Origin: Flavihumibacter soli
Lineage (GTDB): Bacteria; Bacteroidota; Bacteroidia; Sphingobacteriales; Sphingobacteriaceae
DNA length: 64,000 bases
Reading direction: 5' to 3'
Assembly (NCBI RefSeq): GCF_010692725.1
Contig: NZ_JAAFZB010000093.1
Coordinates: 186,001 to 250,000 of the forward strand
The translations under genes were made by a program, and so were the position numbers. Below the pieces are notes generated by a model. That model was given only the letters and a program-made list of their open reading frames with translations, had not been told where the DNA came from and ran no database searches. This document shows positions 17,616 to 26,833 of this stretch, piece by piece (position 1 is the stretch's first letter; each line of letters starts with the position of its first letter).

Positions 17616-17860
17616 TCAAGCATTTTCAGAACACAACGCACAAAGCTTCCACGTGGACGCGGTGTCAGTTCTTCATAACACGCAAACTTAATTGCCTGGC
17701 GTACCTGTTCCGGAGGCCAGTTGCCATGCTCGCGGATTTTATTTACAAGGTAATCGATCTCCCAGTCCTCTTCGCAATTGAAAAGGAAACGGTCTATGTG
17801 ACGTGGCTTCCGAAGATTATATTCGGACCAGTCTCCCTGTATGATCAGATCGGTAAGCAT
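17612..17860 (-). CDS. Conserved small protein of unknown function
   Basis: An 82-residue soluble protein beginning MLTDLIIQGDWSEYNLR, with several Trp, two Cys, and a basic end (R-P-R-G-S-F-V-R-C-V-L-K-M-L-D). It has no membrane segment or signal. Composition and codon use fit a real gene, and its 4-bp tail overlap with ispE is close packing rather than chance antisense. I do not recognise a family. Confidence 0.6.
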   Translation of the reverse strand: MLTDLIIQGDWSEYNLRKPRHIDRFLFNCEEDWEIDYLVNKIREHGNWPPEQVRQAIKFACYEELTPRPRGSFVRCVLKMLD

Positions 17861-17967
17861 TCTCTAATTTTCTTAAAGATAACTTACTTGCCTGTTGCTC
17901 CTAATAAAAAAGGGTGAACGGTAGGAATTTTTGAGTGTACGGTATTAATCAGCTGAAAAGAGGACAA

Positions 17968-18255
17968 TTATCGAATATAATCAGAGTCATCATCACTGAT
18001 GTAGTCCCGGTCTTCCTGGCTCAATGTCTTTTTCGTCAGGTCTTCAGGAAAGTGGTCATCAGTAGTGGATCTCCTTCGGGGCCTGCCTAAAATGAAGCCG
18101 ACAATTGCGCCGGAAAGGAACATAACGCCGAGTACCGCGAGCTTTGGAACGCTTCTGTCTCCGAAAAGCCAAAAATCTACTTCATCGGTATTTTTCATTA
18201 AGATAATTGTAACCAGTACTGAAATTATGACGAGGAAGATGGTTTTTGCACTCAT
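17968..18255 (-). CDS. LapA-like small membrane protein
   Basis: A 95-residue protein with two membrane helices (about 4-20 and 36-58), joined by the N-T-D-E-V-D-F-W-L-F-G segment. The second helix has the pattern L-A-V-L-G-V-M-F-L-S-G-A-I-V-G-F. This is the layout of the LapA (DUF1049) domain, which in proteobacteria belongs to envelope assembly proteins. The cytoplasmic tail is acidic, with S-D-D-D-S-D near the end. It begins 2 bp after the large outer-membrane gene and is probably co-expressed with it. Confidence 0.75.
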   Translation of the reverse strand: MSAKTIFLVIISVLVTIILMKNTDEVDFWLFGDRSVPKLAVLGVMFLSGAIVGFILGRPRRRSTTDDHFPEDLTKKTLSQEDRDYISDDDSDYIR

Positions 18256-18257
18256 GA

Positions 18258-21107
18258 TTAAAAATTATAAGAAAATCCTGTTTCGAATATCGGATTTTGA
18301 AAGGGCTTTTGGTTCACAAAGATCACTTTTCCGCTAACTTCAAAGTTCGGAAGGTAAAATCTTAGCAGGTTCATATCAGCACTTATTTCTGCACCGAATA
18401 CCCGCGCAGAAAACGTACTTAGGTTTATATTTTCAAAATCGACAAAAACTCCGCCCTTAAAGCGTTTGACATATGCAAGCGGACCTATCTCCCAGTCGGG
18501 ATAAAATAATGGAAAGCGATAGTCAAAAAGCAGCGTATTACTGAGTTCCTTAACCGGCTGCAGATTATAATAGCCATTTACTAAAGGAATATCAATGGTA
18601 TTGTCATAAGCTCCGCTGCTCAGCTGGTAATTAAAGCGTGCCTGGAAAGAATGATTTCTAAATAGTCCCGGAGTGTAGAAAATACTTCGTAAGGTAAAAA
18701 GATCCCCGCTCATGGTTTTTTCAAATGGGAAATGCCGGTAAGTTAAGGTCAGGTTCTGGCCCCAAACAGGCGCAAGATCCCGGGCACTTCGCCTGCTGTT
18801 CCTGTTTAAATACAGCTGGTACTTCATTGGAAACCTTAACCTCGTGCTGAAATTCTCCGGCTTGTTTTGTATGTTATATCTGGATGTATAGCTGGTGGAA
18901 GTTCTGAAGCCTAGTTGATATACCTGATTAAGGCGATTGAATATAAAAGGAACACTTACTTCAGCTTCAGTAAAATTTTCTCTCCAAAGGACCGGTGTGA
19001 AATCAGTTTCCCCGGCGTTTCCTTGCCTGTAGTAAAAAAGCATTGCCCTATTTATGTAACGGGTATCAACTATAGGGTAAAATTTCTTATACGTAAACCC
19101 AGCCACATATCCATCGCGCTTCAGATAGGAGTCATATTGGTAACCCAAATAAAAATCGAGGGTGTTCAATTTGTTGTTTGATAAGAGTTTTAATCCAAGC
19201 GTGGGCTTATCTCCGTTTTCATCCTCAGCAATTAATGCCAGACTATGAAAGTAGAAGAGGTTTTTCCATTCCCGGTAGGGCCGGCTTTGAAAGGCTTCAT
19301 GTGGAATGCTATCAAATATGTTACTGTCTGATTCCTGATTAACAAGTGGGACCGCGTAGTTGATAAATGTATTTCTTAATTCAGTTGTGCTTGTGCCCTC
19401 GTGATCGTTAAAGGCAAAGCTCGAAATACTAAATCCGGAAGGTGTGTAATTATTGAACATTATTCGACTTGTCTCTGCATGATAGGTTGGGTTGAACGCT
19501 CCGTAGGGAGCCTGAGTGAGCTGAAAGGTTTGGCTGGTTGCCCTGTCAAAGCGGTAGATATTATCAATGCCGTTATAATGGGCGCGATATACCACCTGTT
19601 CATTTGCATAAGAAGGTCTTGAAATTTGCTGTTTCTGGAAAGGTATTAGCTGAACTAGTTGTCCGGTTCCCCGCTCAAGTTCCAACAACGTACTGCCCTC
19701 CTGGCTCACCCCTGTAACCACAATTTTGTTTCCCTTCGAATTGAAAGCAGGTGTCTGGAGCATAAGGTTGTCGGGGTTCGCATATTCTTTTAAAATCAAC
19801 CCTGTTACCGGATCAAGTTCTACAATTGAGATCCTGTTTGAAGTGCTCACATTCACCGCGGCAATAACCATCCCGTCAGGAGAGAGTGACGGGGCGAATA
19901 ACCGGCTTTTATGTGTGAGCTGTTTGTAAGACTTTGTTTTCAGATCGTAAATATTGATCACGTTGTAAGATCTCTTTTGGAACCTTTTATCGAAACGGTA
20001 TTCATCCCAAACTATCTTCCCGGCTGCATAATTAAAATGAGGTTGTTCCTGGAAGCCGATCTTAAGGATCATTGTTTCCTTTCCATCTTTACCGATCTTA
20101 AAAAAAGCGGGAGTTTGGCCGATCCCATCTTTTATAACAATGGTTTCAGTATCGGATATAGTAACAGGGAGGTAGAAATTTTCCGGACCATCCTTGCTTC
20201 GCATGTTTAGATCCGGGTAAGTGATTGATTTGGTTTGCAGGGATTGCTTAGTCCATAGCCTGCTCAGTTCCGCCACCGTCGAGTCGTGGAGCTCCCGGGT
20301 ATTTAGGCCGGTATATTTCCTAACCGAATTGCTCAAACTATATGGCCGGTAAGGCGTCTTTGAAACCCTGGTAAATATGCTATCGAGGATGCCAGCTCCA
20401 TAGTCCCTTCTTAGTTTCGAAGTCATGAAGTATCCCAACTGGTAGTACCCCGGGGTAAGGTCGGCGACTGATCCTAAGTAGTTCTTGGAATAGCTATATT
20501 TAGAACCACTTAGTGTATTTGTCCGAAAAGTCAGCTCCCATGAGGGCAGCCTTCCCCGGCCCGCGTCTGTTAACGCAGTCTCCATCCCAACGGCATCACC
20601 TTCATAGAACCAGGGTGGGAGAGTCACCCCGAATATGGCAAGAGCAAGTTCTTCAAAAAAGGGCGCATTTAATTTGCCGGTCGTTTTATCAAACTGAACC
20701 ACATGTCTTAATTCATGAACCGCAAGACTGTTCAGCCAATCCTGGTAGTCGAACTCCTGGGGTGGGGTAGTAAAGTATTCCGAACGACGGGGTGCAAGTT
20801 GAACGAAACCATTCGAAGTGGTTCCCTGGTTCTGAAGGATGACTGAAATTTTTTTAGGCCGGGTGTTTAAAGATTTGGATACCCTGCTAATGATAAATTG
20901 TAAGGTGTTAGCCATGCGGTTCCCTTCAGCAGACAGATCGGTAGGGTAGATGATCTGAAAATCTTCTGTGTTAATCTGCATCCACTTTACACGCGGAGGG
21001 TTCTGCTCGCTGTCAAATACCTGGCTGAAAACGGATGCTGGACCTATTAATAATATAAAAGAAAATATAAATCTGATTATCAGTATATTATGTTGTATTT
21101 TTCTCAA
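18258..21107 (-). CDS. Large outer-membrane protein: peptidase-MA-like domain, TolB-type propeller and C-terminal barrel
   Basis: A 949-residue exported protein with a signal peptide ending near residue 29 (VFSQ). Residues 131-135 are H-E-L-R-H and E169 lies in P-P-W-F-Y-E-G, the HExxH plus downstream-Glu pattern of gluzincin metallopeptidases (peptidase-MA type). From about 300 to 580 come repeats such as L-S-P-D-G-M-V-I-A-A-V-N-V, like TolB propeller blades. From about 640 to the end are alternating strands finishing in aromatic F-S-Y-N-F, typical of an outer-membrane barrel. Homologues are usually annotated only as TolB-like or hypothetical. Whether it cleaves anything is unknown. A LapA-like gene follows after 2 bp. 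Confidence 0.8.
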   Translation of the reverse strand: MRKIQHNILIIRFIFSFILLIGPASVFSQVFDSEQNPPRVKWMQINTEDFQIIYPTDLSAEGNRMANTLQFIISRVSKSLNTRPKKISVILQNQGTTSNGFVQLAPRRSEYFTTPPQEFDYQDWLNSLAVHELRHVVQFDKTTGKLNAPFFEELALAIFGVTLPPWFYEGDAVGMETALTDAGRGRLPSWELTFRTNTLSGSKYSYSKNYLGSVADLTPGYYQLGYFMTSKLRRDYGAGILDSIFTRVSKTPYRPYSLSNSVRKYTGLNTRELHDSTVAELSRLWTKQSLQTKSITYPDLNMRSKDGPENFYLPVTISDTETIVIKDGIGQTPAFFKIGKDGKETMILKIGFQEQPHFNYAAGKIVWDEYRFDKRFQKRSYNVINIYDLKTKSYKQLTHKSRLFAPSLSPDGMVIAAVNVSTSNRISIVELDPVTGLILKEYANPDNLMLQTPAFNSKGNKIVVTGVSQEGSTLLELERGTGQLVQLIPFQKQQISRPSYANEQVVYRAHYNGIDNIYRFDRATSQTFQLTQAPYGAFNPTYHAETSRIMFNNYTPSGFSISSFAFNDHEGTSTTELRNTFINYAVPLVNQESDSNIFDSIPHEAFQSRPYREWKNLFYFHSLALIAEDENGDKPTLGLKLLSNNKLNTLDFYLGYQYDSYLKRDGYVAGFTYKKFYPIVDTRYINRAMLFYYRQGNAGETDFTPVLWRENFTEAEVSVPFIFNRLNQVYQLGFRTSTSYTSRYNIQNKPENFSTRLRFPMKYQLYLNRNSRRSARDLAPVWGQNLTLTYRHFPFEKTMSGDLFTLRSIFYTPGLFRNHSFQARFNYQLSSGAYDNTIDIPLVNGYYNLQPVKELSNTLLFDYRFPLFYPDWEIGPLAYVKRFKGGVFVDFENINLSTFSARVFGAEISADMNLLRFYLPNFEVSGKVIFVNQKPFQNPIFETGFSYNF

Positions 21108-21798
21108 AGTGTAAGTAGCTTGCTAATAAAATTAGTTTAAAACGATTTTTAAAGTATTTTTTACCTAAATCTCAATAGGATGTATTGTTATTTAATAATC
21201 TGATTTATAATGCGGTATGCATACCTTTTGTTTCCTACCTATTGCTTTTTTACATGAAATAACAGCTCATATTTCAGTAAATTGTCTTCAATAATGGATT
21301 ATAAGGTTGCCCCTTGGTAAAGATATATTTCTTACACTAAGGTTGGCTTGATTGCCTAAAAATTTTACAAGCTTTAAATCGTGCCGGGGGTGTATGTGCA
21401 CGAATGCTGCCATTCCAAAGAAGATTTATCAGTCCTTAATTTTCTTACTCCATAATCATTTATTGAGGCAATCACGCCGGATCCTGGGGAGTGCTGATCT
21501 CTTACCTGGACTGAACGCCTGTTTCCTGGATACTCAGGGAGTGCGTATGCCGGCCTTGAACAATCGCCTTCATGCATTAAGTAGTCTGCCACCCAGAATG
21601 AATTATTATGATCCTTAACATCGATTGATTGGAATCCTTACTGCGATGTTTGTTCCCGGTTGTATGAGTTTTTATGGATTTATGTTGCAGGTTCATATGA
21701 ACGAGCAAATGTAAATATTGTCAGAAACAAGACCAGCTTCAGCGGACTTCCTGGGGGCTAGAAGAAAAATATCGGATACTTAGTGTAAAATTGAACTA
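21108..21798. other. 690-bp stretch without a recognisable gene
   Basis: Both strands contain only short open frames. The longest, about 88 codons on the plus strand (21352-21618) and 72 on the minus strand (21374-21592), lie opposite each other and match nothing I know. There are no tRNA, strong hairpins or tandem repeats. Base composition is AT-rich at the 5' side (21108-21350) and more balanced over 21360-21620, which could be a decayed gene. Confidence 0.5.
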
Positions 21799-22722
21799 CT
21801 ATCCGAGTGGAATCTGCTTAAGAAGCTTGCGGTGCTGAATACGGTTTTTGATGAAGGGAAACAGAAAGATCGCTGCCAAAACGATAAGCGCACCTGCATA
21901 GAATCCGGCGGTCATCTGTTCTCGTTTACCGAAGAAAAAGAATGCCAGTATAATTCCGTATACCGGTTCGAGATTAGTTATCAATGCCACTCTAAAGGCT
22001 GTGAGCTCCTTCATTACAGACACTCCAGCAACATAAGCTATGGATGTACAGATTGTACCTAAAATCAGCAGGTACGACAAATCAGAAATGTTCAGAGTCA
22101 TTTCTGCAGTGAAATCATCGGTAGCAAGCATGAACAATGAAATCCATACCCAGGCTCCGATAAGCTCATAAAAACTGATTACCGGTGCCGGTCTGTTCTT
22201 TACCTGCTTCGAATTGATAATAGAGAATAAACTGGCACATAATGCGCTCAGAAGGCCACAGATGATTCCAAAAGTATACTGAGATTCGAATTTGAAGATC
22301 AGGTAGATACCTATAATAATTAGTAAACCTGTGAAAATCTCCAGCCGGGATATCTTCTGTTTCTTAATCAGAGGCTCCAGAATTGCTGTGAAGAGCGTTA
22401 ACGATGAAAGACACACCAGGGCTACCGAAACCGTGGATGATTTTATCGACTGGAAGAACAATATCCAATGTGCTCCCACTATTGCGCCGGTAAAGAATAG
22501 CTTGATAAACGTTTCCCTGCTTACCGCAAAACTCGTTTTTGTAATCTTGAAATAAAGAAACAGCGTAATAAATGCGATCAGGACCCGGTACCAAACAAGG
22601 TGAGTTGCAGAGATTGAAATCAAAGCTCCTAATATTCCGGTAAATCCCCATACGAGGACAGTTAAATGCAGAACAGCGAGATTTCGGTTTTCAGCTGTAT
22701 TTTTTAAATAGGATCTAAGCAT
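21799..22722 (-). CDS. EamA/DMT family transporter
   Basis: A 307-residue protein with ten predicted membrane helices in two repeats, the drug/metabolite transporter layout. The first EamA repeat holds A-H-W-I-L-F-F-Q-S-I-K and the second T-C-T-S-I-A-Y and L-E-P-V-Y-G-I-I-L-A. Substrate unknown. It is 5 bp after the LptG-type gene and probably the last gene of the tgt operon. Confidence 0.88.
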   Translation of the reverse strand: MLRSYLKNTAENRNLAVLHLTVLVWGFTGILGALISISATHLVWYRVLIAFITLFLYFKITKTSFAVSRETFIKLFFTGAIVGAHWILFFQSIKSSTVSVALVCLSSLTLFTAILEPLIKKQKISRLEIFTGLLIIIGIYLIFKFESQYTFGIICGLLSALCASLFSIINSKQVKNRPAPVISFYELIGAWVWISLFMLATDDFTAEMTLNISDLSYLLILGTICTSIAYVAGVSVMKELTAFRVALITNLEPVYGIILAFFFFGKREQMTAGFYAGALIVLAAIFLFPFIKNRIQHRKLLKQIPLG

Positions 22723-22727
22723 AGGAT

Positions 22728-23807
22728 TTATTTTGGCGCCTTGATCAGCAGGTACACTCCGAGGGTACCGAAGATAAAGTTCGGGATCAGAACTGCAATA
22801 ATAGGGGGCAGGCCACCTTTTAAGGCAAACATTGTGGAGAACTGAACTGACAGGATATAAGCGAAGCTTAAAAATATTCCAATCCCAAGCGGCAAACCGA
22901 TTCCCCCTCTAACCTTTCTTGAAGAGAGGGAAACACCCATCAATGTAAGGACGAACGCAGATAAAGGATAAACGAAACGCTTGTATTTTTCGAGCAATAG
23001 GTTAGACATCACACCCGTACCGCGGATCTCTTCCTTATCTATCCTGTCATTTAGCTCGCGCATGTTCATAGCGGAATAGAGGTTGTCGTAAATCTCGAAG
23101 TCCTTAGGCCTGATGTCCAGGGTAGTGTCTTTGCTGGCACCATAAGCCATCTTTTCCTTAAGACTGTCAATAGTGCGGATTGAATAATTATATATTATCC
23201 ATTTTTTCTTCAAGGAATCCCAGGCAATGCGGTCGGCTATGAGCTTCTCCCTGAGTTCATCGCCGCTGAATTTATCCAGAGAAAATTTGTATCCTACACG
23301 GTTCGTATTGTCAAAATTTTCAATGTATACATAACTGTTCTTATCGATCTGCATATGCGTATACATCCGGGTATTATCTTTCTTCGGATTAATGTATTTG
23401 TTTTCAAAATTGACCATTAACCGGTTTGTTTCCGGAATAATGAAGATGTTAAAGACAAGCGTAATAATGAATACAACAGACGAGGAAATTAAATATGGCC
23501 ACAAAAAGCGTTTAAAGCTCACCCCACCGCTTAAGATCGGAACTATTTCGGTTTGATCGGCCATCTTTGCAGTAAATAGAATTACCGCAATGAAATTTAT
23601 CAGTGGCGAGAGAAAGTTAAGATAGAATGGTATAAATCCGGCATAGTATTCAAGGATGATCTTGCTTACAGGTGCCTGGTGTTTCAGGAAGTCATCCAGT
23701 TTCTCTGAAACATCGAATACGACAATGATCACGGTAAAAATTCCGAGCGTAAAAAGAAAAGTGCCCAGATATTTTTTAATAATATACCAATCAATGATCT
23801 TGATCAT
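22728..23807 (-). CDS. LptF/LptG family permease
   Basis: A 359-residue protein with about three membrane helices at each end (10-30, 55-75 and 100-120; then three near 270-355) around a periplasmic beta-rich domain, the YjgP/YjgQ fold. It is a transmembrane part of the Lpt transporter that extracts lipopolysaccharide from the inner membrane. In Bacteroidota one such gene often adjoins tgt, as here: the tgt stop and this start overlap as TAATG. I leave the symbol blank because LptF and LptG cannot be told apart by eye. Confidence 0.85.
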   Translation of the reverse strand: MIKIIDWYIIKKYLGTFLFTLGIFTVIIVVFDVSEKLDDFLKHQAPVSKIILEYYAGFIPFYLNFLSPLINFIAVILFTAKMADQTEIVPILSGGVSFKRFLWPYLISSSVVFIITLVFNIFIIPETNRLMVNFENKYINPKKDNTRMYTHMQIDKNSYVYIENFDNTNRVGYKFSLDKFSGDELREKLIADRIAWDSLKKKWIIYNYSIRTIDSLKEKMAYGASKDTTLDIRPKDFEIYDNLYSAMNMRELNDRIDKEEIRGTGVMSNLLLEKYKRFVYPLSAFVLTLMGVSLSSRKVRGGIGLPLGIGIFLSFAYILSVQFSTMFALKGGLPPIIAVLIPNFIFGTLGVYLLIKAPK

Positions 23808-24937
23808 TACAGACGTTGTGCTAGCTGCTGTACCATTTTATTTTTCCATTGATAGAACTCGCCCGAGATGATCTTTTCCCTTGCTTCACTAACCAGCCAG
23901 ATATAAAAATGGAGGTTATGAAGGGTTGCTATTTGCGCGCCAAGAATCTCATTGGATGTTACCAGATGCCTAAGATACGCTTTGGAATAGTTTAAGTCAG
24001 AAAAAAGGTCACTATCCGCTTCAATGGCTGAAAAGTCGTTTTTCCATTTTTCGTTCCTGATATTGATAATCCCATTTTTTGTAAATAGCATGCCGTTCCT
24101 CGCATTTCGTGTAGGCATGACGCAATCAAACATGTCGATGCCCAATGCGATATTCTCCAGGATATTGACAGGAGTACCAACACCCATTAAGTAGCGCGGC
24201 TTATCGGTTGGCAATATTTCGCATACAACCTCCGTCATAGCATACATCTCCTCTGCTGGTTCTCCAACAGAAAGACCGCCAATAGCATTTCCTTCCCGCT
24301 CAAATGAAGCAATTACTTCAGCAGATTTTTTTCGAAGGTCTTTGTAAACCGAACCCTGCACAATTGGAAATAATGTTTGGGAGTACCCATATTTTGGCTC
24401 TGTACTGTCAAAACGATCACAGCAGCGTTGAAGCCAGCGGTGGGTCATATCAATGGAACGCCGGGCATAGCCGTATTCGCATGGATAGGGGGTACATTCG
24501 TCAAATGCCATTATTATATCGGCACCGATGATACGCTGGGTATCCATAACATTCTCTGGTGTAAAAAGATGCTTGGATCCATCTATATGGGAACGGAACG
24601 TTACTCCCGCCTCTTTAATTTTCCTTACTTCCGATAAAGAATAGACCTGGTAACCGCCGCTGTCTGTCAGAATAGGTTTATCCCAGCCGTTGAAACGATG
24701 TAGTCCCCCGGCTTTCTCTATCGTATCAAGTCCGGGTCGCATATATAAATGATATGTATTGCCCAGAATAATTTGTGCTTTAATATCCTCGGCCAACTCA
24801 CGCTGGTGTACTGCTTTTACTGAAGCTGCAGTTCCCACCGGCATAAAAATAGGAGTCTTTATTGTTCCGTGATCAGTGGTGATCTCTCCGGCCCGGGCTT
24901 TGGAAAGCGGATCATTAGCTTGTAATTTAAATTTCAT
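23807..24937 (-). CDS. tgt: Queuine tRNA-ribosyltransferase
   Basis: A 376-residue TIM-barrel enzyme. D-S-G-G-Y-Q-V-Y-S-L holds the first catalytic Asp region, M-A-F-D-E-C-T-P-Y-P the next, and G-G-L-S-V-G-E the base-binding loop. It exchanges guanine-34 for a queuine precursor in tRNAs for Asp, Asn, His and Tyr. The C-terminal zinc ligands appear reduced compared with E. coli. I chose the ATG at 24937, since the open frame extends 37 codons upstream without family similarity. Confidence 0.92.
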   Translation of the reverse strand: MKFKLQANDPLSKARAGEITTDHGTIKTPIFMPVGTAASVKAVHQRELAEDIKAQIILGNTYHLYMRPGLDTIEKAGGLHRFNGWDKPILTDSGGYQVYSLSEVRKIKEAGVTFRSHIDGSKHLFTPENVMDTQRIIGADIIMAFDECTPYPCEYGYARRSIDMTHRWLQRCCDRFDSTEPKYGYSQTLFPIVQGSVYKDLRKKSAEVIASFEREGNAIGGLSVGEPAEEMYAMTEVVCEILPTDKPRYLMGVGTPVNILENIALGIDMFDCVMPTRNARNGMLFTKNGIINIRNEKWKNDFSAIEADSDLFSDLNYSKAYLRHLVTSNEILGAQIATLHNLHFYIWLVSEAREKIISGEFYQWKNKMVQQLAQRL

Positions 24938-24960
24938 AAAGTATTTATGGCAAAACGCCG

Positions 24961-24968
24961 CAAAAATA
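24961..24968 (-). promoter_or_regulatory. Candidate -7 element of tgt
   Basis: The minus strand reads TATTTTTG (fits TAnnTTTG), 23 bp before the tgt ATG. The same 14-bp stretch, TTTTTCTATTTTTG, occurs before polX at 31861. No clear -33 box. Confidence 0.35.
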
Positions 24969-25109
24969 GAAAAATAAGCGCTTGTTATTGGTAAGGCTAA
25001 CCCGATTAAAAATGCAGCACGGGCAGGCTGAATTAATTTTACTAACAATGAGAAGTTTTTATTTTAAAATGAGAAATTTGCGCTTTCCTTAAACACCACA
25101 CAAACACGA

Positions 25110-26228
25110 GTGAATTATTCCTTCCTGCTTATATTTTTTATTTTCCAAATTACTTTCATAATCCAGCTCTATTACACGCTGATGATCCATCAACGGTTGG
25201 CTGCTTACAAAAGCAAACCTTTCGGAGGTACTGACACGAAATTGCCGGTTTCGATAATTATTTGTGCGCGTAACGAGTATCAGAATCTACAGCTGAACCT
25301 GCCTTCTATCCTGCATCAGGATTACCCAGATTATGAGGTCATCCTGGTGAATGATTGCTCAAGCGATGATTCTGATATTCTCTTAAGACAGCTTTCCAAG
25401 GAGTATCCTCATTTGAAAGTAGTCACAATTACAGAGCATCAAAGATTTAAGCATGGTAAAAAGTTTGCAGTCACGCTGGGGATAAAAGCATCGAAGAATG
25501 AGCATCTTTTATTTACAGATGCAGACTGCAAACCCGCTAGTGATCAATGGATCAGTCGTATGCAGTCGAATTTTCAAAATAATAAAGAGATCGTGTTGGG
25601 ATACTCTCCTTATGAGAAGCTTTCGGGCTTTGTCAATCTCCTTATCCGTTTCGAAGCTTTCCTAACAGCCCTAAACTACCTTTCGTTTGCTTTGAGCGGG
25701 CGTCCCTATATGGGCGTGGGTCGTAATATGGCCTATAGAAAATCGTTATTTTTCAAAGGAAAAGGGTTCGCTTCGCATATGCATATACTCTCCGGTGATG
25801 ACGATCTGTTTGTAAATCAAAATGCAACAAGCAGAAATACAATCATCGAAATTCACCCTGAAGCCCACGTATGGAGTGAGCCGAAGAAGAGTTTGGGCGC
25901 ATACTTTAAGCAAAAATTAAGGCACCAGGGGGCTGGAAAGCAATATAAGAAAGGGCATAAAGTAATGTTGAGCCTGCAGGCAGGGTCAGCCATCTTATTT
26001 TATATTACGCTGATCACTCTTATATGTATGCAGGCTCAGTGGTGGTTCCTTTTGGCCCTATATCTGATCAGGTTAATAATTCAAATTTTGACTTATTATC
26101 CAATATTGAAGAAGTTGAATTATGCCGACCTGATCTGGTGGCTTCCGGCTTTCGATTTCATTTATTACTTTTATATGCTTACCCTTGGTATCTTTATACT
26201 GTTTAAGAAGAATATAGAATGGAAGTAA
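25110..26228 (+). CDS. Glycosyltransferase family 2, membrane-bound
   Basis: A 372-residue protein. One N-terminal membrane helix (about 4-24) is followed by a GT-A domain with V-N-D-C-S-S-D-D-S-D and the DxD-type F-T-D-A-D-C-K, then S-G-D-D-D-L-F-V and K-L-R-H-Q-G-A-G-K. Two or three helices end the protein. It likely adds sugar to a lipid or polysaccharide on the cytoplasmic face. The start is GTG at 25110. The sigma factor gene overlaps its last 10 bp. Confidence 0.87.
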   Translation: MNYSFLLIFFIFQITFIIQLYYTLMIHQRLAAYKSKPFGGTDTKLPVSIIICARNEYQNLQLNLPSILHQDYPDYEVILVNDCSSDDSDILLRQLSKEYPHLKVVTITEHQRFKHGKKFAVTLGIKASKNEHLLFTDADCKPASDQWISRMQSNFQNNKEIVLGYSPYEKLSGFVNLLIRFEAFLTALNYLSFALSGRPYMGVGRNMAYRKSLFFKGKGFASHMHILSGDDDLFVNQNATSRNTIIEIHPEAHVWSEPKKSLGAYFKQKLRHQGAGKQYKKGHKVMLSLQAGSAILFYITLITLICMQAQWWFLLALYLIRLIIQILTYYPILKKLNYADLIWWLPAFDFIYYFYMLTLGIFILFKKNIEWK

Positions 26229-26833
26229 ATCCGAATTTCTCAGCAAATGCAAAGAATGATTTTAACCTTGTAGAAAAAGCTAAGGAAGGAAACCAGAAAG
26301 CGTATGCCGACCTGATGCAGCGATACAAAGATTCCATTCACTTTATGGCGCTTAAAATGGTTAATAACAAGGACGATGCGATGGACCTTACTGTTGAGAC
26401 ATTTGCCAAAGCATTTGAAAACCTTGAAAAATATAAGCCTGATTTTGCATTCAGCACCTGGCTTTTCAGAATAGCCACCAATAACTGCATCGACTTTATC
26501 CGGAAAAAGAAGATTAGCACCATGTCCATCGATAGCATGGTGGATGATGAAGGTGATGACAGGCCTCTCCAAATTCGATCAGATACCTTAAATCCCGAAG
26601 AACATTCAATCAAAAAGCAGCAGAATGAGCAACTGAAAGAAATTGTCGAACGGCTGCCCTCAAGGTACAGGACCTTAATAATGCTGCGATATTTTGAGGA
26701 ATTGTCATACGAAGAAATCGCTCAGCAACTGGATCTTCCACTCGGAACTGTAAAAGCTCAGCTCTTTAGAGCGCGCGACCTCCTGTCTAATGTTATGAAC
26801 CGAAATAAGAAGAGTTTGCGCAGTGACTTCTGA
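26219..26833 (+). CDS. ECF-type RNA polymerase sigma factor
   Basis: A 204-residue sigma-70-family protein. Region 2 has D-A-M-D-L-T-V-E-T-F-A-K-A-F and F-S-T-W-L-F-R-I-A-T-N-N-C-I-D. Region 4 has L-P-S-R-Y-R-T-L-I-M-L-R-Y-F-E-E-L-S-Y-E with its helix-turn-helix G-T-V-K-A-Q-L-F-R-A-R. It would direct polymerase to a regulon not visible here. No anti-sigma gene follows. Instead it overlaps the glycosyltransferase gene by 10 bp and rsmG by 11 bp. Confidence 0.92.
   Translation: MEVNPNFSANAKNDFNLVEKAKEGNQKAYADLMQRYKDSIHFMALKMVNNKDDAMDLTVETFAKAFENLEKYKPDFAFSTWLFRIATNNCIDFIRKKKISTMSIDSMVDDEGDDRPLQIRSDTLNPEEHSIKKQQNEQLKEIVERLPSRYRTLIMLRYFEELSYEEIAQQLDLPLGTVKAQLFRARDLLSNVMNRNKKSLRSDF

Noticed and set aside
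21352-21618. Opposed short frames on both strands as hypothetical genes
   Set aside because: Neither has a recognisable family, promoter or coding bias strong enough to call.
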